64,000 nt of DNA, taken from Sphingobium sp. TCM1. GTDB lineage: Bacteria > Pseudomonadota > Alphaproteobacteria > Sphingomonadales > Sphingomonadaceae. Of this stretch, positions 23,901 through 32,882 are shown piece by piece. The translations under genes were made by a program, and so were the position numbers. Within the stretch, counting starts at the first letter, position 1. Each line of letters starts with the position of its first letter. The notes under the pieces are model-generated. The model made no database searches. It saw only the letters and a list, made by a program, of their open reading frames with translations, and was not told where the DNA came from. Location of the stretch: contig NZ_LXVX01000041.1 in the NCBI RefSeq assembly GCF_001650725.1, positions 100,821 to 164,820 on the forward strand, written 5' to 3'.

Positions 23901-26900
23901 TTATTCCGCCGCCAGCAGGGCTTCCGCACCATGAAGATTGACCGAAACAAGACGGCTGACGCCGCGTTCGACCATGGTGACCCCGAACAGGCGGTGCATC
24001 CGCGCCATGCTGACGGCATTATGGGTGACGATCAGGTAGCGCGTGTCGGTCTGCGCCACCATGGCGTCGAGCAGATCGCAGAAACGCTCGACATTGGCGT
24101 CGTCGAGCGGCGCGTCGACTTCGTCCAGCACGCAGATTGGGGCGGGGTTGGTCAGGAACAGGCCGAAGATGAGCGCGACGGCGGTCAGCGCCTGCTCGCC
24201 GCCCGAGAGCAAAGTGAGCGCGGCCAGCTTCTTGCCCGGCGGCTGGGCCATGATTTCGAGGCCGGCCTCCAGGGGATCGTCGCTGTCGATCAGTTCCAGA
24301 TGCGCCTGGCCGCCGTTGAACAAGGTGGTGAAGAGGCGGCGGAAATGGCCGTCCACTGCTTCGAACGCGGCGAGCAGGCGCTGGCGCCCTTCGCGGTTGA
24401 GGCTGCCGATCGAGCCGCGCAGCCGGTGGATCGCCTGGGTCAGTTCCTCGCTTTCGGCGCGCATGGTCGCCTCGGTGGCTTCCAGCTCCTCCAGTTCCTG
24501 CGCGGCGACGAGATTGACCGGTCCGATCCGTTCACGATCAGCCACGAAACGGTCATGTTCGGCCTGCTCAGTCTGGGCCGGCCGCACGTCGGCGCTGGCG
24601 AATCCCAGTTTTTCGGGCAGGACCGGGGGCGGACATTCGAAGCGCTCGCCCGACAGCCGGTTGGTCTCTATGCGGCGTTCGTCGGCAGCCTCGGCGCGGG
24701 CGACGGCGGTGGCGCGGGATTCGCGCGCGGCCGCGAGCGTCTCGCCCGCCTCGGCGGCGCGCGCTTCGGCGGCGCGCAACTCGGCTTCGGCGTCCTGCTC
24801 GGCGCGGCGGGCCTGATCGGCGGCGTCGGTCAGGGCCGAGCCCTGGTCGCTGAGGGCGGCGATGGCCTGCGCCAGCCGATCGGGCTGGATCTCGATCGTC
24901 GCGCGCTCGGTCGCGATCTCGTCGGCGCGGGCGACCATGGCGGCGATGCGCTTGGCCGCTTCGCCGGCGCGCGCGCGCCAGCCCTTGATCTCGGCATCGG
25001 CGGCGGCCTGCCGCTCGCGGTCGCTGCCAAGCGCGCGGTCGGCGAGCGCCTGGTCGGCCTGAAGCTGGCTGACGGCAGTGCGGGCCTTCTCGCTCGCCTG
25101 GACAAGGGTCGCGACGAGCGCGCGTGTTTCGGCGCCGTCGGGCACGGCGGCGCGCGCTACCTTGGCCTTTTCATGCTCGACCTGCGCGCCATCCCGGTCT
25201 TGCCGGGCGGCCGCAAGCCGTTCCTCGATCACGTCGCGCCGGCCGGCAAGCCGTTCGAGCGCGGTAGTTGCCTCGTCAGCGGCGCGCAGGGCGGTGCGCA
25301 GCCGTTGTTCAGCCTGCGAGAGGGCGGTGCGGCCTGCGGCCAGCGCCTGCGCGGCGGCCTGTTCACGTACCTTGGCTTGTTCCTGTGCGGTGGCGGCCTG
25401 TTCGACTTCGGCCTGCGCGGCGGGGCGGGTGGCGGCGATCGCATCCAGCCGGTTGAGGCGGATCAGCCGTTCCGCCGCCGCCGCGCCGCCTTCGAGTGCG
25501 ACATAGCCGTCCCAGCGGCGGAGCTGGCCGTCGAGGGTGACGAGTCGCTGGCCGACGGCGAGCGGATGGCCCTCGTCGCTTTCGGCCACCGCAATCTGCG
25601 CCAGGCGGCGGGCCAGTTCGGGTGGGGCGGAGACATGGCTGGCCAGAGATGTAGTGCCAGTAGGCAGGGCGGGATCAGCCGGCAATGCCTCCGCGCCGGC
25701 CCAGCGGCGCTTGCCCTCGGTTCCGACGGGCGCTTCCAGATCGTCGCCCAGGGCGGCGGCGAGCGCGCGTTCATAGCCAGGGGCGGCCTTCAGCCGGTCG
25801 AGCGCGCGGGCCTTGCCGGCTGCGCCGCTCTCCACGGCGCGCTTGAGGGCGGCCGATTCACTGTCGAGCGCGGCGAGCGCGGCGCGGGCGGAGGCGAGTG
25901 TCGCTTCGGCGGCCGCCCGCGCGTCCGCTGCCCCCTGGCGATCGGCATCGGCGCACTGGATCGCAGCGTCGGCAGCATCGCGATCCACCTTCGCCCGTTC
26001 CTGATCGGCGAGGGCGGCGGTCCGCTGCGCCTCCAGCGGGGCGGCATCGGGCAGGCCGGCCGCTTCGGCGGCGAGCCGCGCGACGTCCCGTTCGGCCCGG
26101 TCTAGATGCCCGCGCGCGGCGGTGAGAGCCGCATCGGAGACCCGCAGTTCGGCCTGTTCGGCCGCCTGCTTCGCCATGGCCTTCGCCAGTGCCAGTTCGG
26201 CGTCGCGCGCGCCATCTTCGGCGGCGGAAATGCGGGCGGCGAAATCGGGGCGCAGCCTTTCAGTCTCGGCGATGCGCGCCTTGAGCGTGGCGATCTCGGC
26301 GGTCAGCCGGGCGATGGCTTCCGCCGCGTCGTTGGCCAGCGTGCCTTCGCGCGCCCGGTCCTCCTCCAGCCGGCTTACCTGCTGGGCCAGGTCGGCGAGG
26401 CGGCGGACGACCGAATCCCGCTCCGTGCGCAGCGCGGCGAGGCGGTGGCCGGCCTCATTGGCGGCGTCGCGGGCGTTCTGGGCGGCGGCGCGCCTGTCGG
26501 CCAGGGTTGCGACTGCGGCCTGGGCATAGGCGGCGGCGGCCATCTGTCCTTCCTGCGCGGCGGCTACGGCGGCGTCGGCCTGCTTCGCTTCGGCGCGGGC
26601 GGCCTCGGCGCTGGCGTTCGCCTCGCGCCAGCGGGCGAAGAGTGTGCGGCCTTCGGCCACGCGAATCTGTTCGGACAGGCGGATATAGCGTTCCGCTGCC
26701 TTGGCCTGGCGGCGCAGGCTGTTGGCGCGTGCGTCCATGTCGAGCAGGATCTCGTCGAGCCGAGCGAGATTGGCCTCGGCCGCACGCAGCTTCTGCTCGG
26801 CATCCTTGCGCCGGACATGCAGGCCGGCGATGCCCGCCGCTTCCTCCAGCATCGCGCGGCGTTCCTGCGGGCGGGCGGCGATGACGGCGGCGATGCGGCC

Positions 26901-27344
26901 CTGGCTGACCAGCGCCGGGCTGTGCGGGCCGGTGGCGGCGTCGGCGAAGATCAGCGCGACATCCTTGGCGCGCACGTCCCTGCCATTGGCACGGTAGGCG
27001 CTGCCCGCACCGCGCTCGATCCGGCGGGTGACTTCCAGTTCGCCGTCCGCGCCGACATCGACGGCGGAGAAGAGTTCGCCCTGTTCCTGGACGGTGAGCA
27101 GCGACACTTCGGCGAAATCGCGCTGCGGACGGGTGGCCGTGCCGGCGAAGATCACATCCTCCATGCCCGCGCCGCGCATGGATTTGGCGCTGGATTCGCC
27201 CATGACCCAGCGGATGGCTTCCAGCAGGTTGGATTTGCCGCAACCGTTGGGACCGACGATGCCGGTCAGGCCCGGTTCGATCCGCAGCTCCGTCCCATCG
27301 ACGAAACTCTTGAAGCCGGAGAGCTTGAGACGTTTTATCTGCAT
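23901..27344 (-). CDS. smc: Chromosome segregation protein SMC
   Basis: A 1147-residue SMC. Walker A is GPNGCGKSNLLEAIRWVMGE near residue 31, then a coiled coil to about 500, a hinge domain (around 510-640, APGYERALAAALGDD), a returning coiled coil, and the C-terminal signature LLSGGEQALTAVAL with Walker B ICVLDEVDAPLDDANV. It folds and separates chromosomes as a dimer with kleisin and MukE-like partners, which are not in the window. The start at MQIKRLKL removes seven unlikely residues. It follows a thioredoxin-fold gene, matching conserved alphaproteobacterial synteny. Confidence 0.97.
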   Translation of the reverse strand: MQIKRLKLSGFKSFVDGTELRIEPGLTGIVGPNGCGKSNLLEAIRWVMGESSAKSMRGAGMEDVIFAGTATRPQRDFAEVSLLTVQEQGELFSAVDVGADGELEVTRRIERGAGSAYRANGRDVRAKDVALIFADAATGPHSPALVSQGRIAAVIAARPQERRAMLEEAAGIAGLHVRRKDAEQKLRAAEANLARLDEILLDMDARANSLRRQAKAAERYIRLSEQIRVAEGRTLFARWREANASAEAARAEAKQADAAVAAAQEGQMAAAAYAQAAVATLADRRAAAQNARDAANEAGHRLAALRTERDSVVRRLADLAQQVSRLEEDRAREGTLANDAAEAIARLTAEIATLKARIAETERLRPDFAARISAAEDGARDAELALAKAMAKQAAEQAELRVSDAALTAARGHLDRAERDVARLAAEAAGLPDAAPLEAQRTAALADQERAKVDRDAADAAIQCADADRQGAADARAAAEATLASARAALAALDSESAALKRAVESGAAGKARALDRLKAAPGYERALAAALGDDLEAPVGTEGKRRWAGAEALPADPALPTGTTSLASHVSAPPELARRLAQIAVAESDEGHPLAVGQRLVTLDGQLRRWDGYVALEGGAAAAERLIRLNRLDAIAATRPAAQAEVEQAATAQEQAKVREQAAAQALAAGRTALSQAEQRLRTALRAADEATTALERLAGRRDVIEERLAAARQDRDGAQVEHEKAKVARAAVPDGAETRALVATLVQASEKARTAVSQLQADQALADRALGSDRERQAAADAEIKGWRARAGEAAKRIAAMVARADEIATERATIEIQPDRLAQAIAALSDQGSALTDAADQARRAEQDAEAELRAAEARAAEAGETLAAARESRATAVARAEAADERRIETNRLSGERFECPPPVLPEKLGFASADVRPAQTEQAEHDRFVADRERIGPVNLVAAQELEELEATEATMRAESEELTQAIHRLRGSIGSLNREGRQRLLAAFEAVDGHFRRLFTTLFNGGQAHLELIDSDDPLEAGLEIMAQPPGKKLAALTLLSGGEQALTAVALIFGLFLTNPAPICVLDEVDAPLDDANVERFCDLLDAMVAQTDTRYLIVTHNAVSMARMHRLFGVTMVERGVSRLVSVNLHGAEALLAAE

Positions 27345-27352
27345 GGGGTCGG

Positions 27353-27376
27353 ACCGGGGTGGCACACCGCCCCGGT
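27353..27376. other. Intercistronic hairpin before smc
   Basis: ACCGGGGTGG and CCGCCCCGGT pair around a CACA loop: nine Watson-Crick pairs plus one G-T. On the coding (minus) strand the odd pair becomes a C-A mismatch. There is no T-run, so it is not a classical terminator; it could protect RNA ends or modulate smc expression. Confidence 0.45.
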
Positions 27377-27418
27377 ATTCCTATGCGTGAACGCCTGTTT
27401 CCGCCCCCCGGCCGCCAA

Positions 27419-28150
27419 TCAGAGTCCCGCTTCCTTGAGCTTTGGCTGGAGCGAGGCCCAGTTGGCGACATTGTCGACCAGCACGCCATTGATCAGGAAG
27501 CTGGGCGTGCCCTGGATCTGATATTGGCTGTTGGCCGCCTCGACCCCCTTGGCCAGCTTTTCGGCGGCGGCGGTGTCGGCCAGGCACTGCTTGGCCTGGT
27601 CGGCGGAAATGCCGCGCTGCTGGGCATATTCGATCAGTCCGGCGATCTGGGCGATGGCCCCGGGGCGCTGGGCCGGCGGCAACTGTTCCACGCCCTTGAA
27701 GGCGGCGTCCTGACCCTGGATTTTCTCGAACATCGCGGTCTGGTTGGCGAAGAACTGTTCCGACAGCGGATAATAGATATCCTTGCCGCCGCATTGCGCC
27801 AGCAGCGCGGTGGTGAGGTCGATCGGGTCGCGCACATAGGTGCGGAACTCGAAGTTCATCTTGCCGGTGTCGACCAGCTTCTTGATCTCTTCCGATGCTT
27901 CGGCGGCGAAATCGCGGCAATGGCTGCAGGTGTAGGAGCCGAACTCCACCAGCTTGAGCTTGGCGTCGGGATTGCCCATCACAAAATAGCCATCGGGCGT
28001 CTGGGCGACGGTTTGCGACCAGCTGGTGCCGGCGGGCGCGGCGACGGCGGCGATGGGTTCACCGGTCGGCTTGGCGCCTTCTTCGCTCTTGCCGCAGGCG
28101 GCGAGCGTCAGGCTGAGGGCGATGAGGGCAATAGCGGAAACGGCTTTCAC
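27419..28150 (-). CDS. DsbA-family thioredoxin-fold lipoprotein
   Basis: A 243-residue protein with a lipoprotein signal ending TLAACGKS, so Cys20 should be lipidated. The DsbA-like domain has EFGSYTCSHCRDF (Cys-Ser-His-Cys active site), a helical insert, and the cis-proline loop IQGTPSFLING. It probably oxidises or isomerises disulfides in the periplasm while anchored to a membrane. A paralogue lies immediately upstream. Both belong to the unit that ends with smc. Confidence 0.92.
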   Translation of the reverse strand: MKAVSAIALIALSLTLAACGKSEEGAKPTGEPIAAVAAPAGTSWSQTVAQTPDGYFVMGNPDAKLKLVEFGSYTCSHCRDFAAEASEEIKKLVDTGKMNFEFRTYVRDPIDLTTALLAQCGGKDIYYPLSEQFFANQTAMFEKIQGQDAAFKGVEQLPPAQRPGAIAQIAGLIEYAQQRGISADQAKQCLADTAAAEKLAKGVEAANSQYQIQGTPSFLINGVLVDNVANWASLQPKLKEAGL

Positions 28151-28194
28151 GACGGGCGGGGCTCCGATGATGGACGATATGAAGCGGGTTTAGA

Positions 28195-28863
28195 TCAGCG
28201 CGCGGCGGGGGGCAATGCGGCCTGCAGAATCGACCAGGTCGATCCCTCCACCCGAGTGCCGTTGACGGTGAAGCCCGGTGTGCCGCCGATCTTCACCTTG
28301 TTCCACGCCTCGTCCGTCATGGCGAGGATCTGCTTCATCGCCTGCGGGTTGGCGATGCAGGCATCAAGCTGGGCATTGGTGAAGCCGCGCTTGTTCATCA
28401 GCCCATAGAGGCCGGTCTTCTGCCCGATGTCGCGCATGGCCGCCGTCTGGTCGGCGGACTTGGTGGCGTCGCGATCATAGGTTTCAAGCTGCTCCATCCA
28501 GGCGCTCTGGTTGGCGAACAGCGCCTCGTGATTGCCCATGAAGCGGGCCGGGCCGCCGCAGCGGGCGAGCAGTGCGGCGGTCAGGTCATATTTGTCCCGC
28601 ACGGCGTTGCGTATTTCGACGCCGACCTTCCCGCCCTTCACATATTGCGTCTTGAGCGGGGCGCTCGCCTCGCCGACGAAATGGGCGCAGTGCGAACAAG
28701 TATAGCTTACATATTCGACCAGCTTGGTCGGCGCGGCGGGATTGCCCATATAATGGCCGCCGATCGGGGACAGCACGACCCGGCTCACCCAACTGGCGGC
28801 GGGCGCCGCGACCAAGGTGGCAGGAACGGCGAGCAGGGCGAGCGGCAGGAGCGATTTCTTCAT
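28195..28863 (-). CDS. DsbA-family periplasmic thiol-disulfide protein
   Basis: A 222-residue protein starting at MKKSLLPLALLAV, a cleavable signal (likely cut after LVAAPAA) without a lipobox. The domain carries YVSYTCSHCAHF, the same Cys-Ser-His-Cys site as its downstream paralogue, and cis-Pro IGGTPGFTVNG. It should be a soluble periplasmic oxidoreductase. The longer frame adds an Arg-rich leader and is rejected. Forty-four bases separate it from the lipoprotein paralogue. Confidence 0.92.
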   Translation of the reverse strand: MKKSLLPLALLAVPATLVAAPAASWVSRVVLSPIGGHYMGNPAAPTKLVEYVSYTCSHCAHFVGEASAPLKTQYVKGGKVGVEIRNAVRDKYDLTAALLARCGGPARFMGNHEALFANQSAWMEQLETYDRDATKSADQTAAMRDIGQKTGLYGLMNKRGFTNAQLDACIANPQAMKQILAMTDEAWNKVKIGGTPGFTVNGTRVEGSTWSILQAALPPAAR

Positions 28864-28961
28864 GGGCCGGGTCCGTAGGTGAAGGCGGCTGAACGACAGC
28901 CTAATCATTTTGTCTCGTGCGATTTCCCGGCGACCAGCAGTGCCATCTGACGTGAAATCGC

Positions 28962-29504
28962 TCAGTTGATCTTGGGCAAGCCGCTGCTGTTGGCAAGCCC
29001 CTGCGCCAGCGATTCGAGCACGGCGCGCAGTTCGGGGTCGCCGATGTCGCGCAGCGAATCGCCCAGTTCGACCGGAATAGGTCGTAAATTCCGGGGCGGC
29101 GGGCGGCGTTCGGCGGTGGCGGGCAATATGTCGCCCTGGCGCATCGCGACCTTGGCGACGGCGGCGTAGCCGAAGAAGCGGTTCACCCGGTCGATAATGT
29201 CAGGCAACACATGCTGGACCATCGGCGCATGGCCGCTCATGACGGTGAGTTGCAGCGTGCCGCCGGCCTTCTGACCTACCGGGAAGCGGATCGATTCGGG
29301 CGCGGTAATGGCGGCATAATGCGGCCCGACAATCTCCGGCCAGCGGGTGACGATGCTCGACTGGACGAAGCCGAACTTGCGAAAGGCGGCGCGGCCGATG
29401 TCCGGCATCAGGTCGGCGATCCGGCGCGGCGCGCCGAGACGTGGGCGTTCCTCGGCCGACAGCTTGCGATTCTTCATTTTCGGGGGGACCGGGCGTTCCG
29501 TCAT
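28962..29504 (-). CDS. DUF721/DciA-like protein
   Basis: A 180-residue cytoplasmic protein. Residues 20-125 are a DUF721 domain: RRIADLMPDIGRAAFRKFGF, then SIVTRWPEIVGPHYAAIT, and LQLTVMSGHAPMVQHVLPDI. DUF721 includes DciA, the loader of the replicative helicase DnaB in bacteria that lack DnaC, and this may be that protein. The C-terminal 55 residues are Pro-rich and unconserved. It is divergent from mutY with 26 bases between starts and leads the dsb-smc unit. Confidence 0.85.
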   Translation of the reverse strand: MTERPVPPKMKNRKLSAEERPRLGAPRRIADLMPDIGRAAFRKFGFVQSSIVTRWPEIVGPHYAAITAPESIRFPVGQKAGGTLQLTVMSGHAPMVQHVLPDIIDRVNRFFGYAAVAKVAMRQGDILPATAERRPPPRNLRPIPVELGDSLRDIGDPELRAVLESLAQGLANSSGLPKIN

Positions 29505-29530
29505 AGCTCGCTTAATGGCATAGCGCCGCC

Positions 29531-30592
29531 ATGCACGTCGAGGGTAGAGACAGAAAAATCGCGGACGACCTGCTCGTCCATTATGACGTCCATGCCCGCC
29601 GCCTGCCCTGGCGCGCGCCGCCGGGGGCGAACGCCGCCGATCCCTATCGGGTGTGGCTGTCGGAAGTGATGCTGCAACAGACGACGGTGGCGGCGGTCGG
29701 CCCCTATTATGCGAAATTCACCGATCGCTGGCCGACGGTCGGGGATCTGGCCGCGAGCGAGGACGCCGACCTGATGGCCGCCTGGGCAGGGCTGGGCTAT
29801 TATGCCCGCGCGCGTAACCTGCTGGCCTGCGCGCGGGCGGTCGTGCGCGACCATGGCGGACGCTTTCCCGATACGGAGGATCGGCTGCGCGCCCTGCCAG
29901 GGGTGGGCGCCTATACCGCCGCCGCCGTGGCCGCCATCGCCTTCGGCCGGCGTGCGGTTGTGGTCGACGCCAATGTCGAGCGCGTGGTGGCGCGGCTGTT
30001 CGCGATCGATACGCCGTTGCCCGCCGCTCGGCCGCAAATTCGCGCTGCGGCCGACCGGATCACGCCCGATGCGCGCGCCGGCGACTTCGCCCAGGCCATG
30101 ATGGACCTGGGGGCGACTATCTGCACCCCGCGCAATCCGGCTTGCGGCATCTGTCCGCTGCGGCAGGATTGCGCGGCCTTCCTGACCGCCGATCCCGCCG
30201 CCTTCCCGGTCAAGGCGGCGAAGAAGGCGAAACCGCATCGCCTGGGCCATGGCTGGTGGATCGAGCGCGACGGCCATGTCTGGCTGGTACGCCGCGCCGA
30301 CAAGGGGCTGCTGGGCGGAATGCGCGCGCTGCCCAGTTCCGACTGGAGCGCCGCGCCCGACTCAACGCCGCCCATTCCCGCGCGCTGGACGACCATCGAT
30401 GAGCCCGTCGCCCATGTCTTTACCCATTTCTCACTGGCGCTGCGCATCCATCATGCCCATGTGGAGGCGGGAGTGACGCCCGAAGGCGACGGCGCGTGGT
30501 GGCCGATCGCACGGATCGCCGAGGCCGGGCTGCCGACCCTGTTCGCCCGCGCGGCCGAGGCGGTGAGGAAGGAGAAACATGCACGGGACTGA
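29531..30592 (+). CDS. mutY: A/G-specific adenine glycosylase MutY
   Basis: A 353-residue DNA glycosylase. It has the catalytic Glu in SEVMLQQTTV, helix-hairpin-helix LPGVGAYTAAAVAAIAFG with the catalytic Asp in VVDANVERV, and the 4Fe-4S ligands C-x6-C-x2-C-x5-C in CTPRNPACGICPLRQDC. The C-terminal NUDIX-like domain that recognises 8-oxoG follows (LGHGWWIERDGHVWLVRR). It removes A mispaired with 8-oxoguanine. It overlaps nudC by 14 bases. Confidence 0.97.
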   Translation: MHVEGRDRKIADDLLVHYDVHARRLPWRAPPGANAADPYRVWLSEVMLQQTTVAAVGPYYAKFTDRWPTVGDLAASEDADLMAAWAGLGYYARARNLLACARAVVRDHGGRFPDTEDRLRALPGVGAYTAAAVAAIAFGRRAVVVDANVERVVARLFAIDTPLPAARPQIRAAADRITPDARAGDFAQAMMDLGATICTPRNPACGICPLRQDCAAFLTADPAAFPVKAAKKAKPHRLGHGWWIERDGHVWLVRRADKGLLGGMRALPSSDWSAAPDSTPPIPARWTTIDEPVAHVFTHFSLALRIHHAHVEAGVTPEGDGAWWPIARIAEAGLPTLFARAAEAVRKEKHARD

Positions 30593-31490
30593 GATGCGCA
30601 AGCTGCCGGGATTTGTCGGCGGGACGCTGGACCGGGTGGACCATATCCGTACCAATGCCGCGCTGCTGGCGGAAAGCTTCGCGAACCCGGCGGCCCGACT
30701 GTTGGTGCTGGACGGGATTGATCCGGTCGAGGCGGATGGGCATCTGCTGCTGGAGCCGCTGCCGCACGATGCGCGGATCGAGGATCATGTGTTGCTGGGC
30801 ATCGACCCTGCGGGCAGGCCGATCTTTGCCCGGCTGATCGCCGACCTCGGCCCCGGCCTGTTCCCGACGCCGCGCAGCCGCGCCATCGTCGACCTGGTGC
30901 CGGCCGAGGAGGTCGCGCTCTACGGCACGGCGCGCAGCCTGGTCCATTGGCACGCGCGGCATCGCTTTTGTTCGGTTTGCGGAGCGGCGACGGAATCCGT
31001 CAAGGCGGGTTGGTCGCGCAAATGCGGTGAGTGTGGGGCCGAGCATTTTCCGCGCACCGATCCGGTGGTCATCATGCTGGCCGAACATCGGGGCCGGGTG
31101 CTGCTGGGTCGCCAGCATAGCTGGCCGGCGGGCCGCTATTCGGCGCTGGCGGGCTTCGTCGAGCCGGGCGAGACGATCGAGGAGGCAGTGGCGCGCGAAC
31201 TCCATGAGGAAGCGGGCGTGCGTGTCCATGATGTCCGCTACGTCATGAGCCAGCCCTGGCCCTTCCCTTCCTCGCTGATGATCGCCTGCTTCGCGGAGGC
31301 GGATGACGAGGCGCTGACCCTCGATCCGACCGAGATCGAGGATGCCTTCTGGTGCGATGCGGACGGCGTCCGCGCAGCACTGGCCGGCGATCCCGATGCG
31401 CCCTTCCTCCCGCCGCCGCCGATGGCCGTCGCCTGGCATCTGCTCGACCGCTGGCTCGCGACGGTTGTCCCTGCGGACGCAAGCGCGTAA
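30579..31490 (+). CDS. nudC: NAD+ diphosphatase NudC (deNADding enzyme)
   Basis: A 303-residue Nudix enzyme. A zinc ribbon is formed by CSVCGAA and CGECGA near residue 132; the Nudix box reads GFVEPGETIEEAVARELHEE, followed by the NudC marker SQPWPFPSSLM. It hydrolyses NADH/NAD and removes NAD caps from RNA. AAGGAG five bases before ATG 30579 supports that start over ATG 30594. mutY ends inside it, so both are translated from one message. Confidence 0.95.
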   Translation: MHGTEMRKLPGFVGGTLDRVDHIRTNAALLAESFANPAARLLVLDGIDPVEADGHLLLEPLPHDARIEDHVLLGIDPAGRPIFARLIADLGPGLFPTPRSRAIVDLVPAEEVALYGTARSLVHWHARHRFCSVCGAATESVKAGWSRKCGECGAEHFPRTDPVVIMLAEHRGRVLLGRQHSWPAGRYSALAGFVEPGETIEEAVARELHEEAGVRVHDVRYVMSQPWPFPSSLMIACFAEADDEALTLDPTEIEDAFWCDADGVRAALAGDPDAPFLPPPPMAVAWHLLDRWLATVVPADASA

Positions 31491-31535
31491 GGCCATGCCC
31501 CTTACTTTCTTCCATTCAAGGACTATCTCCGCTCC

Positions 31536-32882
31536 ATGCTCAGCCTAGAAGAAGCCCAGTCGCGCGCGCAGGATCTGGTCAGCGCCGCGCGCCAGGCGGG
31601 CGCGGATGCGGCCGACGCCATCTACGCCTGCAACGCATCGACCAACGTGTCGGTGCGTCTCGGCGCACTGGAGGATGTCGAGCGGTCCGAAGGCGAGGAG
31701 ATCGGCCTGCGCGTCTTCATCGGCCAGCGTTCCGCCAGCATTTCCGCGTCGGACATGAACCCTGCGACGCTGTCGACTCTGGTCGATCGCTGCATAGCGA
31801 TGGCGCGGGAGGCACCCGAAGACCCCTATGCCGGGCTGGCACCAGAGGATCGGTTGCTCAGGAAGCGGCCTCCTTCGCTCGATCTGGCCGACGAGGAAGA
31901 GCCGGAACCCGCGGCCCTGCGCGAACGCGCGCTGATCGCCGAAGAGGCGGCGCGAGGCGTTCCGGGTATCACCAACAGTGAAGGCGGCGGCGCGTCGAGC
32001 GGACGCAGCCAGATGGCGCTCGCGACCAGCCACGGCTTTGCCGGCGCCTATGCCGGGACCAGCCATGCGACCTGGGCCAGCGTGCTGGCCGGCGCCGGCG
32101 CGGACATGCAGCGCGATCATGCCAGCCACAGCGTCCGGCACCTGGAAGACCTGGACGATGCCGAAGCGATCGGTATCCGCGCCGGCCAGCGCGCAGTGGC
32201 GCGGCTCAATCCGGTCAAGGTCGAAAGCGGCGTCATGCCGGTGATCTTCGACCCGCGCATCGGCTCCAGTCTGCTCGGCCATCTGATCGGCGGGATGGTC
32301 GGCCCGGCGATCGCCCGCCGGTCGAGCTTCCTGCTCGAGATGCTGGGCCAGGCGATCTTCGATTCCGGTGTGACCATCATCGACGACCCGCTGTTGCCGC
32401 GCGGGCTGCGCTCGCGCCCCTTCGATGGCGAAGGTCTGCCGGTCGAACGGCGCGCGCTGATCGACAAGGGCGTGCTGACCGGCTGGCTGATGGACAGCGC
32501 GTCGGCACGGCAGCTGGGCCTGGAACCCACCGGCCATGCCAGCCGGGGCGGCAGCGGCGCGCCAGGCGCCAGCGTCACCAACGTCCATATGGCGGCGGGC
32601 GGCGTGTCGCCGGGCGACCTGATGGCGGATGTGAAGCGCGGCCTCTACGTCACCGAACTGATCGGCATGGGCGTCAATGGCGTCACCGGCGACTATAGCC
32701 GGGGGGCGGCAGGCTTCCTGATCGAAAATGGGGCGGTGGCGCACGCGGTGTCGGAAATCACCATCGCCGGCAATCTGAAGGATATGTTCCGGGCGCTGGT
32801 ACCCGCCAACGACCTCCAGTTCCGATACGCCATGAACGTGCCGACGCTGCGCATCGACGGGATGACCGTTGCCGGGGGATGA
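31536..32882 (+). CDS. pmbA: TldD/PmbA family metallopeptidase component (PmbA/TldE)
   Basis: A 448-residue protein of the TldE (PmbA) half of the TldD/TldE pair: ALEDVERSEGEEIGLRVF, VIFDPRIGSSLLGHL, RSSFLLEMLGQAIF and the C-terminal GMGVNGVTGDYSRGAAGFLIENG. TldD/E process microcin and antitoxin-type peptides in the cytoplasm. TldE lacks the metal site itself; TldD is not in the window. The 3' end overlaps the inositol-phosphatase gene by 14 bases. Confidence 0.95.
   Translation: MLSLEEAQSRAQDLVSAARQAGADAADAIYACNASTNVSVRLGALEDVERSEGEEIGLRVFIGQRSASISASDMNPATLSTLVDRCIAMAREAPEDPYAGLAPEDRLLRKRPPSLDLADEEEPEPAALRERALIAEEAARGVPGITNSEGGGASSGRSQMALATSHGFAGAYAGTSHATWASVLAGAGADMQRDHASHSVRHLEDLDDAEAIGIRAGQRAVARLNPVKVESGVMPVIFDPRIGSSLLGHLIGGMVGPAIARRSSFLLEMLGQAIFDSGVTIIDDPLLPRGLRSRPFDGEGLPVERRALIDKGVLTGWLMDSASARQLGLEPTGHASRGGSGAPGASVTNVHMAAGGVSPGDLMADVKRGLYVTELIGMGVNGVTGDYSRGAAGFLIENGAVAHAVSEITIAGNLKDMFRALVPANDLQFRYAMNVPTLRIDGMTVAGG

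Noticed and set aside
23739..26105. A 788-codon plus-strand ORF antisense to smc
   Set aside because: The translation is low-complexity Gly/Ala/Arg; smc motifs on the other strand are complete.
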